Of a stretch of 6,737 bases of DNA, positions 1 through 6,737 are shown in pieces. The stretch lies in the NCBI GenBank assembly GCA_012031455.1, contig JAAUTM010000073.1, positions 1-6,737 of the forward strand. The letters run 5' to 3'. The notes below the pieces were generated by a model. The model worked only from the letters and a program-made list of their open reading frames with translations, was not told the origin of the DNA and did no database searches. The stretch's first letter is position 1. Each line of letters starts with the position of its first letter. Made by a program: the position numbers and the translations under genes. The stretch is from Phycisphaerales bacterium (GTDB lineage Bacteria; Planctomycetota; Phycisphaerae; Phycisphaerales; Phycisphaeraceae).

Positions 1-1
1 C

Positions 2-789
2 ACCCGAGTACCCGATGCCAAAAAGAACCCGGCTGCGGTGCTGGCGCTGATGTGGTACCACGCACCGGTGGCAAGGGACTCAAGGACATGGTGATTCTGC
101 CTTACAAAGATCGCCTGCTGCTTTTCAGCCGGTATCTGCAACAGCTCATCATGGAATCACTGGGCAAGGAAAAGGATCTGGCGGGCAATGTCGTGCATCA
201 GGGCATCAGCGTGTTTGGCAACAAGGGATCGACGGATCAACATGCTTACGTGCAACAACTGCGCGAAGGGGTGAACAACTTCTTTGCGACGTTCATCGTG
301 GTGTTGCAGGATCGTAATTTGGCGACCTCGAAAACCGCGCCGGATGTCGAGGCGGGGTTGAACGGTTTGCCGGGGATAACCAGCGGTGAATATTTAAGCG
401 GATTCTGGCAGGGCACGCGCACAGCCTTGTATGAAAACGGGCGCAGCTCGCTGACCATTACCTGTGACAAACTCGATGCCCCGACGCTGGGTGCGATGAT
501 CGCTCTCTACGAACGGGCAGTGGGCCTGTATGCGAGCCTGGTGGGCATCAATGCCTATCACCAGCCGGGCGTGGAAGCTGGGAAGAAAGCAGCAGCAGCG
601 GTGCTGGATGTGCGGCACAAGGCTCTGGGCTTCCTCAAGGAAAAAGGGGAAGCATTCAGTGCTGAGCAGATTGCCGACAAGCTGGCAATGCCCGAACAAG
701 CCGAGACGATTTACCACGTCTTGGAACACCTGGCCGCCAACCGCCGAGGTGTGGCCCTCTCACGTGGCAAGTTCAAATGGCGAGGGTGA
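2..789 (+). CDS. pgi: Glucose-6-phosphate isomerase, C-terminal half, frameshifted
   Basis: This cytoplasmic enzyme interconverts glucose-6-phosphate and fructose-6-phosphate in glycolysis and gluconeogenesis. About 262 C-terminal residues are present; the N-terminal half lies left of the window. The frame starting at base 2 gives [13 protein letters not shown], and the frame starting at base 1 then gives [20 protein letters not shown]. Both are family-typical and adjacent, so one base seems to be missing near 62-66 (GCACCGG where GCAACCGG would keep frame). [11 protein letters not shown] at 217-249 carries the conserved active-site His region. [12 protein letters not shown] at 550-585 matches the second phosphoglucose isomerase signature, with the catalytic Lys at its end. 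The style resembles the chlamydial, verrucomicrobial and planctomycete type of roughly 530 residues. The GTG at 52 is an internal codon, not the start. A strong terminator follows 46 bases downstream. Whether the shift is a real mutation or a sequencing error cannot be told from one sequence. Confidence 0.93.
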   Translation, partial: PSTRCQKEPGCGAGADVVPRTGGKGLKDMVILPYKDRLLLFSRYLQQLIMESLGKEKDLAGNVVHQGISVFGNKGSTDQHAYVQQLREGVNNFFATFIVVLQDRNLATSKTAPDVEAGLNGLPGITSGEYLSGFWQGTRTALYENGRSSLTITCDKLDAPTLGAMIALYERAVGLYASLVGINAYHQPGVEAGKKAAAAVLDVRHKALGFLKEKGEAFSAEQIADKLAMPEQAETIYHVLEHLAANRRGVALSRGKFKWRG

Positions 790-834
790 TGCAATATTTC
801 GGATTTCGGATTGATGGTTGTTTTATCATTCAAG

Positions 835-860
835 CCCACACCCCCCCGGTGTGGGTTTTT
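835..860 (+). terminator. Rho-independent terminator of pgi
   Basis: CCCACACC (835-842) pairs perfectly with GGTGTGGG (848-855) around a five-C loop, and TTTTT follows at 856-860. This 8-bp GC-rich stem with a T tract lies 46 bases after the pgi stop, on the strand expected to end pgi transcription. The opposite side has no T-rich tract directly after the stem, so it looks one-directional. Confidence 0.85.
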
Positions 861-1104
861 CATGTGCAGCGGGACTTGAGCCTGTCGATGCTACGGATGG
901 CGGCACAGGAAGCCAATGATCGTACCGGCCGGGTCGAATCAGGTGAAACGTAGGCTGATGCGGCAAGCCCCGGTATTGCGCTGCATGAACCAGCCACCAC
1001 TTTCTTGCTTCATTCAACACCTTCTCATCAATTAAAAACGCCTGCCAGCGGTCGGTCACAATGAGCCCCTGCGGATCGAGTTTGGTTCTACTTTGCTGCC
1101 TCAT
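860..1104 (-). pseudogene. Degenerate ORF, weakly Y1/RAYT transposase-like
   Basis: The minus strand from an ATG at 1104 reads LIVTDRWQAFLIDEK, then a helix-like stretch EARKWWLVHAAQYRG. This spacing resembles the N-terminal part of REP-associated Y1 (RAYT) transposases, where a VT-R-FL-DE segment leads to an AYVxMPDHxH motif. Here the motif is not intact. One frame gives only DHWLPVPPSVAS, and a second gives SAYVSPDS and later IDRLKSRCT, ending at a TGA at 860-862, just before the pgi terminator. In the first frame the ORF instead runs through the terminator hairpin to 826, which is unlikely for a real gene. If this is a transposase it is truncated and frameshifted, with no complete HxH motif. 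The family call is a weak resemblance. It could equally be an unrelated hypothetical gene or non-coding sequence. Confidence 0.27.
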
Positions 1105-1205
1105 GTTACGGACAAAATCTTTATGTTTTTGCTGAACACAATGGTTCAACCATGTCCATGGTTGTGGCAGCGATTCCCGCCAGAAAGCGGAGTCAACCAG
1201 TGGGG
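1105..1205 (-). other. Coding-like sequence after the glycosyltransferase stop
   Basis: Directly after the GT8-like gene's TGA, the neighbouring minus-strand frame stays open and reads LTPLVDSAFWRESLPQPW followed by TWLNHCVQQKHKDFVRN. It is rich in Trp, charged and amphipathic residues, as a real protein tail would be. Loss of one base near 1206-1225 would connect it in frame to the glycosyltransferase. Other genes in this window show the same one-base deletion pattern. No homologue is recognised, so the extension is a hypothesis. Confidence 0.3.
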
Positions 1206-1955
1206 TCAGGCAATCCCTCGTGGCCAGGCTTCCCAGATGCGGTGATGGTCGTGCAGTTTCTGCTCGGTGGTGTAGTTCGGCCGGGCAAAGTGAAGGATTG
1301 CCTGCGACAGGTTCATGGTGTCATCGGTATGCCACCCGCCGTTGTAGAGGGAAGATTGCCCCGGAGGCAGGTCTCCATGCAACTCATACCAGGCCAGGTT
1401 GAGCAGTCCCTGATCGCCCAGCAGATTGCCCTTGATTTTCGCCGCCCATTGGGCCGCCAGTTCGAAAACCTCACGATGCCCCTCTGGAACGCACCCCACC
1501 ACGCCGGTGTTAAAACCGCTGCGGGATTCATCGTGATCCGGAAGTTCCACATGGTGGGAGATATCCCCCTGGGCATATTGACCCAGCGTGGTGCCTTCGT
1601 TAACAGTGAACCAGCCAAGCTCGAGGGTTTGCTTAATCAGTTCATACAAGGGTCGGAGTAGCAGGGTGTCGCTGTCCAGAAATATGAACGGCTCCTGCTG
1701 ATCCAGAAAGACATCCAGTTTCCAGCGTGCGAAGACCGATTGCCCCAGCGTTCCCTGTCGATAGCGTTTGTCCGGCTCCGGCAGGTGCCGAATCTGAAGC
1801 TGCATGCCATCGAAATGCTTTTCGAGTTGTGAGTTCCAATCCTGTTCCAGGGCGTACACCACCACCGGATCATCAGCATGCCACTGACGCAGAGAGGCAA
1901 CCATCCGCGCGGTAGCAGCCACGTAATTGTCACTTGTCACGGTGATGAATCGCAC
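1206..1955 (-). CDS. GT8-like glycosyltransferase
   Basis: A 249-residue putative nucleotide-sugar-dependent glycosyltransferase, probably of GT-A fold. The N-terminus MRFITVTSDNYVAA is followed by a hydrophobic strand (VVVYAL) typical of the nucleotide-binding fold. FIFLDSDTLLLRPL places a DxD metal and nucleotide-sugar motif at residues 94-96. GFNTGV (about 147-152), GDQGLLN (180-186) and a late HFARP (222-226) match, in order, the conserved elements of family 8 and glycogenin-like transferases. Donor and acceptor cannot be told. There is no signal peptide or membrane segment, so the enzyme is likely cytoplasmic. The start is a GTG at 1955; the next upstream in-frame codon of note is a stop at 1974-1976 and there is no ATG between. 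A G-rich stretch (GGGGGTGGGG) upstream is only a weak ribosome-binding site. The gene is divergent from hflX. The C-terminus may be cut short by a frameshift, because the next frame stays coding-like past the stop. Confidence 0.75.
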   Translation of the reverse strand: MRFITVTSDNYVAATARMVASLRQWHADDPVVVYALEQDWNSQLEKHFDGMQLQIRHLPEPDKRYRQGTLGQSVFARWKLDVFLDQQEPFIFLDSDTLLLRPLYELIKQTLELGWFTVNEGTTLGQYAQGDISHHVELPDHDESRSGFNTGVVGCVPEGHREVFELAAQWAAKIKGNLLGDQGLLNLAWYELHGDLPPGQSSLYNGGWHTDDTMNLSQAILHFARPNYTTEQKLHDHHRIWEAWPRGIA

Positions 1956-1977
1956 GCCCCACCCCCACTTCGGTTAA

Positions 1978-1999
1978 AATGACCACCTGCAAGGTCATT
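1978..1999 (+). promoter_or_regulatory. Inverted repeat over the hflX ribosome-binding site
   Basis: AATGACC (1978-1984) and GGTCATT (1993-1999) are perfect 7-base reverse complements separated by ACCTGCAA. The right arm overlaps the AAGG (1991-1994) that would serve as the ribosome-binding site, seven bases before the hflX ATG at 2002. A TAAAAT at 1975-1980 could be a -10 element but has no convincing -35. The repeat could be an operator in the 46-base divergent gap or an RNA hairpin limiting hflX translation. Chance is also possible. Confidence 0.35.
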
Positions 2000-2001
2000 C
2001 T

Positions 2002-3312
2002 ATGGCAGATTCTATCGAACGTCAGCAATTATCCGTCGCCCGTGAACGCGCCATTCTGGTGGGCTGTCTGCTTCCGGGATCGCAGAACAACCCCCACGAT
2101 CCGCTGGATGAACTGCGTGCCTTGGCGCACACTGCCGGGGCTGTGGTGGTTGATGAGGTAATGCAGCAACGCCAGCGTATCGATGCAAGCACCTTCATCG
2201 GTTCGGGCAAGGTCCAGGAAATCGCCCAGATGGTGGAAGCCTTGGAAGTTCAGGTGGTGATTTTCGACAATGACCTTTCGCCCAGTCAGATTTCGTCCAT
2301 CGAGGAAATCGTTAAGGTGAAAGTGCTGGATCGCAGTGAACTGATCCTCGATATATTCGCCGGCCGCGCCCAGACCACAGAAAGCAAATTGCAGGTCGAG
2401 CTGGCGCAGTTGGAATACACCTACCCGCGGTTACGGGCGATGTGGTCGCATCTGGAACGCATCGCTGGCGGTGCACCCACCGGCATCGGCACCCGTGGCC
2501 CCGGCGAACAACAGTTGGAAATCGACCGTCGTCTGGTGCAACGCCGGATCACCATGCTCAAGCGTGAAATCAAGCAGGTGCAGGGTCGCAAAGAGCGTGA
2601 GGTGGCCGCCCGTGGATTGGATTTTTTCACCGCTGGCCTGGTGGGTTATACCAATGCGGGTAAAAGCACGCTGTTCAACACGCTCACAGCCGGCGATGCA
2701 TACGCCGACAACAAATTATTCGCCACACTCTCCACCCGCACCCGTGGCTGGGAGCTGGGCGGAGGCGATCGGGTGATGCTCTCGGACACGGTGGGTTTCA
2801 TTCGTGACTTGCCTCATCATCTGGTGGCCAGCTTCCGGGCGACGTTGCAGGAAGCAGTTCACAGCAATCTGCTGCTGGTGGTGCTGGATGTGGCCCAGCC
2901 GCGCTGCCGGGAACAATGGGAAACGGTGCGGGATGTTCTGGAAGACATCGGCGCCAACACCCAGCCGAGGATTCTGGTACTCAACAAGATCGACAAGGTG
3001 GACAATAATGCGGACATTCTGGTGATGGAGAAGGAGCATCAGGGGCCGAGCGTGGCACTGTCTGCCAAGACCGGGCGCGGGGTGGAGGAGCTGGTCGAAC
3101 TGGTGCGCGACATCATGCGTGGCCGGGAAGAGGAACTGGTGCTGGATATCGACATGGCCGATGGGAAAGCGGTGCATTTTGTGGAAACCCGTAGCACGGT
3201 GCTGGACCGGGAATATGGCGAGGGCCGGGTGAAGTTGAAAGTGCGCATCGGCTCAAGGCCACTGGATCAGTTGCGGGCCATGGGCGCGGAGATGCATATC
3301 ATCCGTTTGTAA
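2002..3312 (+). CDS. hflX: GTPase HflX
   Basis: A complete 436-residue HflX, a ribosome-associated GTPase of the Obg-HflX superfamily. In studied bacteria it binds the 50S subunit and splits or rescues stalled ribosomes, for example after heat or antibiotic stress. The N-terminal HflX domain carries the family motifs STFIGSGKVQEI, YTYPRLRAMWSHLERIAGG (from about residue 139) and GTRGPGEQQLEIDRR (163-177), followed by a helical linker. The G domain shows G1 GYTNAGKST (215-223), a G2-region FATLSTRTR, G3 DTVGFI (262-267), G4 NKID (328-331) and G5 SAKTG (354-358). The C-terminal domain ends in AEMHIIRL. Length and all motifs are normal and the frame is unbroken, unlike most neighbours. The ATG at 2002 is supported by AAGG seven bases upstream. 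The G2 region has Ser where Asp is usual (FATLD). The gene is divergent from the glycosyltransferase and probably transcribed alone; no clear terminator is seen after it. Confidence 0.97.
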   Translation: MADSIERQQLSVARERAILVGCLLPGSQNNPHDPLDELRALAHTAGAVVVDEVMQQRQRIDASTFIGSGKVQEIAQMVEALEVQVVIFDNDLSPSQISSIEEIVKVKVLDRSELILDIFAGRAQTTESKLQVELAQLEYTYPRLRAMWSHLERIAGGAPTGIGTRGPGEQQLEIDRRLVQRRITMLKREIKQVQGRKEREVAARGLDFFTAGLVGYTNAGKSTLFNTLTAGDAYADNKLFATLSTRTRGWELGGGDRVMLSDTVGFIRDLPHHLVASFRATLQEAVHSNLLLVVLDVAQPRCREQWETVRDVLEDIGANTQPRILVLNKIDKVDNNADILVMEKEHQGPSVALSAKTGRGVEELVELVRDIMRGREEELVLDIDMADGKAVHFVETRSTVLDREYGEGRVKLKVRIGSRPLDQLRAMGAEMHIIRL

Positions 3313-3483
3313 GGTATGGGATCGGTTCATGGGTGAAACGATTTTCAGCAACGTGGTAAGTCATGACGCGTGCCCTCGAACATCCGATTATCATCTTTGA
3401 CCCAAATCATCATGCACAACTGCCAAAGATTGTTAGCATGGTCTGAGTATTTTGACTTCATGAACCCTGGCTGACCACGCCCG
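3313..3483. other. Intergenic gap between hflX and the transporter
   Basis: These 171 bases hold no convincing gene, terminator or promoter. I looked for a c-di-AMP (ydaO-type) riboswitch, because such elements precede some kimA genes, and saw no matching conserved blocks. The sequence is more AT-rich near 3400-3460, where a promoter for the transporter would be expected, but no paired -35 and -10 boxes are convincing. Confidence 0.5.
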
Positions 3484-5496
3484 ATGAACGGCAACCACGA
3501 TTCCTCACTGCTGGCCCGGATTAAGCGCATTGTGCTGGGCGGGGCACGCAATCCGTTTGACCGCAACATCTTTCACAGCATCTCCCTCATCGCTTTTTTC
3601 GCATGGGTGGGGTTGGGGGCTGACGGTTTATCGTCCTCCTGTTACGGACCTGCGGAAGCATTCGAAGCCCTGACGCATCACGGAATCGACGGCACCATCA
3701 TCCACTTTCCGCATCTGGCAATTTTCGTAGCCATCGCCTCGGCATTGACCGTACTGGTCATCAGTGCCCGGTTACACCCAGGTCATCGAGCAGTTTCCCA
3801 CCGGTGGTGGGGGTTACCTGGTGGCTTCAAAACTGCTGTCACCCTCCATGGGCATGATCTCCGGCTGTGCCCTGCTCATGGACTATGTGCTGACCATCAC
3901 CATATCCATCGCCAGCGGAGCGGACCAGTTTTTCAGTTTTCTGCCTGCGGGGTGGCAATCCTATAAGTTGCCGGTGGCGATAGCAGCCCTGTCTTTCATG
4001 TGCCTGCTGAACCTGCGCGGGGTCAAGGAATCGGTCGGCCCGCTGGTACCGATCTTTCTGGCGTTTGTCATAAGTCACGCCATCATTGTCGGCACGACTA
4101 TCTTTCAAAAAGTGACCAATCTCCCGGAGGTGGTCGGCAACACGGTGGAAGAAGTGCGCACGGCCTACCACATGCCCGGGGTCGGACTTTTCGGCATGTT
4201 GATCATCATGCTCAAAGCCTACAGCATGGGTGCCGGTACGTTCACCGGGATCGAGGCGGTGTCCAACGGCATGCCGATATTGCGCGATCCCAAGGTCGAA
4301 ACCGGCCGACGAACCATGCGCTACATGGCGATATCGCTGTCGGTGGCAGTGGTGGGGCTGATGCTGGCGTATCTGCTTTATAAAGTCACCTCGAGCCGGG
4401 CAAAACACTCAACGCGGTGCTGGTCATGCGTTTCACCGAAAGCTGGCCCGCACCCTGGGGGAGTGCCTTTGTCTTTCTGACTCTGGCATCAGCGACGGCC
4501 CTGCTGTTCGTGGCTGCCCAGGCCGGTTTCATCGGTGGCCCCCGGGTGCTGGTGAACATGGCTTTGGACCGCTGGTTCCCCCATAAATTCGCCACCTTTT
4601 CCGATCGATTGGTCACCCAGAATGGCGTGCTGCTCATGTCCGTGGCTGCTTTGATGACCATGATTTTCACTGGAGCATCGGTCAAGTTTCTGGTGGTGCT
4701 TTATTCGATCAATGTGTTCATCACCTTCACCCTCACCCAGGCGGGCATGGTGAAGCACTGGCTCAATGAACGAGATCGCGGGCATCGCTGGAAAAAGGGC
4801 ATGACCATCAACGGTATCGGCCTGCTGCTGTGCGGGTCGATCCTCATCGTTGTCACCGTGCTCAAGTTCCATGAAGGCGGCTGGATCACCCTCTTTGCCA
4901 CCGGCGGGCTGGCGATCATCGTCATCCTCATCCGCAGGCATTACCAGCAAACCTCGAAATTACTTCGGCGTCTGGATGGCCTGGTGCGGGCTGCTGAAAG
5001 TGAACCAGCGCAGAACAAAACAATTGAACCGCTGGACCCGCAGGCCAAAACTGCGGTGCTGATGGTCAATGGTTTCAACGGTCTTGGGTTGCACACCCTG
5101 CTCAATGTTTTACGCCTGTTTCCCGGCATGTTCCGTAACTTCGTGTTCGTGCATGTAGGGGTGATCGATGCAGGGAATTTCAAGGGGGTCACGGAAATCG
5201 ACAATCTCACCCGGCACGTCGATACCGAAACCCAGCGTTACATTCATTTTGTCACCAAACAGGGATTCCACGCCCAGGCATTCACTTCCGTAGGTACGGA
5301 TGTGGTGGCCGAGGTGGAGGAACTGGCTCCGCATATTCTCGAGCAGTACCCCAATGCCATCTTCTTCGGCGGACAACTGGCGTTCCCGCAGGAGACCATG
5401 TTCACCCGGCTGCTGCACAACAACACGGTCTTTTCCATCCAACGCCGCTTCTACATGCAGGGCATCCCCATGATCATCCTGCCTGTGCGGGTGTGA
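3484..5496 (+). CDS. KimA/KUP-like APC-superfamily transporter, two frameshifts
   Basis: An inner-membrane transporter of roughly 670 residues when three frames are joined. It resembles the potassium importer KimA (YdaO) and related APC permeases along its full length. Frame 1 (3484 to about 3771) holds the N-terminus and TM1, with GADGLSSSCYG carrying the Asp and Tyr that match KimA's DALSSVAYG. Frame 2 (about 3773-4388) holds YTQVIEQFPTGGGGY, DYVLTITISIASGAD, LNLRGVKES and GTFTGIEAVSN, all matching KimA blocks. Frame 1 resumes near 4393 with EPGKTLNAVL and GGPRVLVNMALDRWFP, further TM helices (about 12 in total) and FHEGGWITL. The cytosolic C-terminal domain from about 5050 ends RLLHNNTVFSIQRRFYMQGI and PMIILPVRV, again KimA-like. 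The first shift fits one extra base in TT at 3772-3773; the second fits one base lost at about 4388-4393. An in-frame stop at 3472 leaves ATG 3484 as the first start. No Shine-Dalgarno is visible. The substrate may be K+ or an amino acid. I cannot tell a pseudogene from sequencing error. Confidence 0.82.
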
Positions 5497-5570
5497 TACG
5501 CATTCCATTTAATTTGTGCACATTCTGAACGAGCCGCGACTCACAGGGAGCGGTTTGAAGGAAATAACGA

Positions 5571-6340
5571 TCAAGGCACCGTCTGAGTCGTGGCGGTCGG
5601 AGCAGTATTTCCCTGTGCAGGAGTAGCGATGATGGACCCGGTGTACTTTTCAAGTTCCGCCCACAGAGGTTGATGAGGGTCGGCAGGCGGACCTTGCAAA
5701 ACATCCAGCAAGCTGACCATAAGCGTACGGGCTCGCTGAGGGTACTCAGGCAGTTGCTTTTTGGCGGTTTCCAGAAACAGGGTCGTGAGATCATCAACAG
5801 ATCTCTGGGGGCTTGCGAAGGACTGGGTTCGACCACCAGCCGGGCATACAAGGCAGGGTTGTCCAACTGACCTAGGGTGAATCGGCAACGGGTCATCAGC
5901 AGTGCCCAGCTTCGGCGCTCGGCTGTGCTCAGCGACCCTGTAATTGATGGTCTTCGATTCGCCGGGCATCCCCCATTGCAGCGCGAGGCTGGTTGTCCTC
6001 CCAGTGGGTTTGCGCACGGGCCAGCAGCAGGGCAGCAGCTATGCGTGCCTGCGCCAGGGTCCAGCCAGCGGTGATGTTGGCCGGTGGGCTGGTTGTTCCC
6101 GGGTTGGATGGATCATCAATTGCTTTGCCATTCCCGTTGTTTTGACCGCTGCCATTCCCATTGTTGTTGCCGTTGGTAGGTAGAGCGGATTGTACTTCTG
6201 GGAATAGCTGATCGAGGGCAGCCGTGAGCAGGCTGATGCGTAATTCCAGGGTTCGCCATTGGCTGCGAGAGTGCCATGTGCCTCCAGCACAGCAGCGGGG
6301 GTGGTACGGGCAGCAGTGGTCAGGAGTGCCGATTGCCAGC
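5571..6340 (-). CDS. Unknown protein with Asn/Gly-rich linker, fragmented
   Basis: No family is recognised. A coherent minus-strand protein of about 250 residues appears only by joining four segments: ARWQSALLTTAARTTPAAV (about 6341-6256), LELRISLLTAALDQLF to RRIEDHQLQ (6249-5938), SLSTAERRSWALLMTRCRF to QAPRDL (5935-5798), and DDLTTLFLETAKKQLPEYPQ to TATTQTVP with a TGA at 5571-5573. Each join needs one missing base, near 6250-6255, 5936-5938 and 5795-5800. An Asn/Gly-rich low-complexity linker (NGNNNGNGSGQNNGNG, about 6125-6180) and a Pro/Ser/Thr stretch separate two Ala/Leu-rich helical parts, and the C-terminal tail is also low-complexity (ATPAQGNTAPTATTQ). Such linkers are common in secreted or envelope proteins, but the N-terminus is missing, so no signal peptide can be assessed. 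The 5' end is cut where the sequence changes character near 6340. The gene converges on the transporter with a 74-base gap. Confidence 0.5.
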
Positions 6341-6445
6341 GTGCACGAAGGCCCGCTCAAGACCTACGCCACCATCGAAGGCGGCTCGCCCAAGATCACC
6401 GACCGGGTGCCACCGCTGATCGCCGTGCCCACCACCGCCGGCACG
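6341..6445 (+). pseudogene. Internal fragment of an iron-containing alcohol dehydrogenase
   Basis: One plus-strand frame reads EGPLKTYATIEGGSPKITD then RVPPLIAVPTTAGT. The last block is the hallmark VPTTAGTGSE element of group III (iron-dependent) alcohol dehydrogenases, which lies in the NAD-binding half; the preceding GG-x-x-x-IT spacing is also family-like. About 35 residues are present. The match stops at AGT, where GSE should follow, and nothing upstream of about 6341 continues it, so both ends are cut. Nearly every codon ends in G or C, unlike the genes to the left. It is not a functional gene here. The motif match is from memory, but it is long and specific. Confidence 0.62.
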
Positions 6446-6457
6446 CCCAGACGCCCG
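6437..6457. other. Breakpoint between two gene fragments
   Basis: GCCGGCACG (6437-6445) is the last piece readable as alcohol dehydrogenase (A-G-T) on the plus strand. It is also readable on the minus strand as the RLGVPA-like continuation of the ThiF-like gene. A short sequence shared by two unrelated fragments in opposite orientation is what a microhomology junction looks like. Confidence 0.4.
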
Positions 6458-6737
6458 CATCCACGATCAGCCGGCACTTGCCGCGCACGCGGTCGATCGC
6501 GTCGATCGCCCCGTCATACCCTGCGCTCATGATGTCGCCGGCAGTCGCGTCGTTGAACCACCGATGTTCCAGCCGCACATCGCAGCCCGGAGGATCGCGA
6601 GCACACGCTCGCGCATCGCCTCGATCTTGGGTCGGCCGACGTTGCCCGTAACCGCGTGCACCTGACGGTTCGTGTTGGTGATGCACACATCGTCCAGGTC
6701 CACCAGAGTCAGCCCGCCGACGCCAGACCGCGCAAGC
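6446..6737 (-). CDS. tcdA: ThiF/TcdA-like tRNA threonylcarbamoyladenosine dehydratase, internal fragment
   Basis: The minus strand enters from the right edge reading ARSGVGGLTLVDLDDVC then ITNTNRQVHAVTGNVGRPKI. This is the conserved core of ThiF/MoeB/HesA-type adenylating enzymes, and the NTNRQ element at about 6676-6662 is typical of TcdA (CsdL/YgdL). TcdA uses ATP to cyclise threonylcarbamoyladenosine at tRNA position 37. After RERVLA the frame changes near 6590-6597 (one base missing) and continues PPGCDVRLEHRWFNDATAG, then YDGAIDAIDRVRGKCRLIVDA, matching the family's VIDAIDSV-x-x-K segment. A further missing base near 6456 would give RLGVPAVV, as in the family's next strand. The glycine-rich ATP-binding loop lies beyond the window, and the C-terminal half is absent because the sequence switches to the dehydrogenase fragment. 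Assignment to TcdA rather than another E1-like member is likely but not certain. Confidence 0.75.

Noticed and set aside
1152..1661. Plus-strand open frame of 169 codons
   Set aside because: It lies almost wholly opposite the glycosyltransferase gene, has no family-like motifs, and reads as the antisense of well-conserved GT8 elements.
1927..1940. Tandem TTGTCAC TTGTCAC direct repeat
   Set aside because: It lies in the first codons of the glycosyltransferase and is explained by its coding sequence (VTSDN). Two copies of seven bases is weak evidence for an operator.
2716..3177. Minus-strand open frame of 153 codons inside hflX
   Set aside because: It is antisense to intact HflX G3-G5 motifs, and its His/Gln-rich composition is typical of a shadow frame.
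3313..3483. Possible c-di-AMP (ydaO) riboswitch upstream of the KimA-like gene
   Set aside because: I looked for the conserved purine-rich blocks and paired stems and saw none; a covariance-model search would settle it.
3345..3569. Minus-strand open frame covering the gap before the transporter
   Set aside because: It overlaps the conserved transporter N-terminus, shows no recognisable motif and has no visible ribosome-binding site.
5531..5556. Possible terminator hairpin AGCCGC/GCGGTT between the convergent genes
   Set aside because: The stem is short with one G-T pair and a 13-base loop, and no T tract follows on either strand.
6396..6455. Continuation of the ThiF-like open frame to 6396
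   Set aside because: Past VDA the residues (GVWACRRWWARRSAVAPGR) no longer match the family, while the plus strand here reads as alcohol dehydrogenase.

Overview
The window looks like a piece of a planctomycete-type bacterial genome, possibly Phycisphaerae. That placement rests on the style of the HflX and glucose-6-phosphate isomerase proteins and on moderate-to-high GC with many GTG starts. It is an inference from remembered families, not a search. Only two genes are clean reading frames: hflX and a GT8-like glycosyltransferase. Most others are recognisable only when two or more frames are joined by single-base shifts.

Layout from left to right. (1) The 3' half of pgi (+) enters from the left edge with one frameshift and ends at 789. 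A textbook intrinsic terminator follows at 835-860. (2) Positions 860-1205 hold degenerate coding-like sequence on the minus strand, weakly reminiscent of a small Y1/RAYT-type transposase, plus a possible frameshifted tail of the next gene. (3) A GT8-like glycosyltransferase lies on the minus strand at 1206-1955. (4) hflX (+), a complete ribosome-associated GTPase, starts divergently 46 bases away at 2002-3312, with an inverted repeat immediately before its start. (5) After a 171-base gap comes a large KimA/APC-type membrane transporter (+, 3484-5496), split by two frameshifts but otherwise complete. (6) A gene of unknown function (-, 5571 to about 6340) converges on it. It has an Asn/Gly-rich linker and must be read through three frameshifts. 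(7) The last 400 bases are GC-richer and contain two gene fragments that do not fit together: a short internal piece of an iron-containing alcohol dehydrogenase (+), then an internal piece of the ThiF/TcdA-like enzyme (-). They meet head to head at a short shared sequence.

The genes are mostly unrelated housekeeping functions: glycolysis, ribosome rescue or splitting, potassium or amino-acid transport, and glycosyl transfer. I see no operon-like system, CRISPR array, RNA gene or intact mobile element. The strongest unusual signals are the density of one-base indels, mostly deletions, across unrelated genes, and the mosaic right end. Both point more to sequencing or assembly artefact than to new biology.
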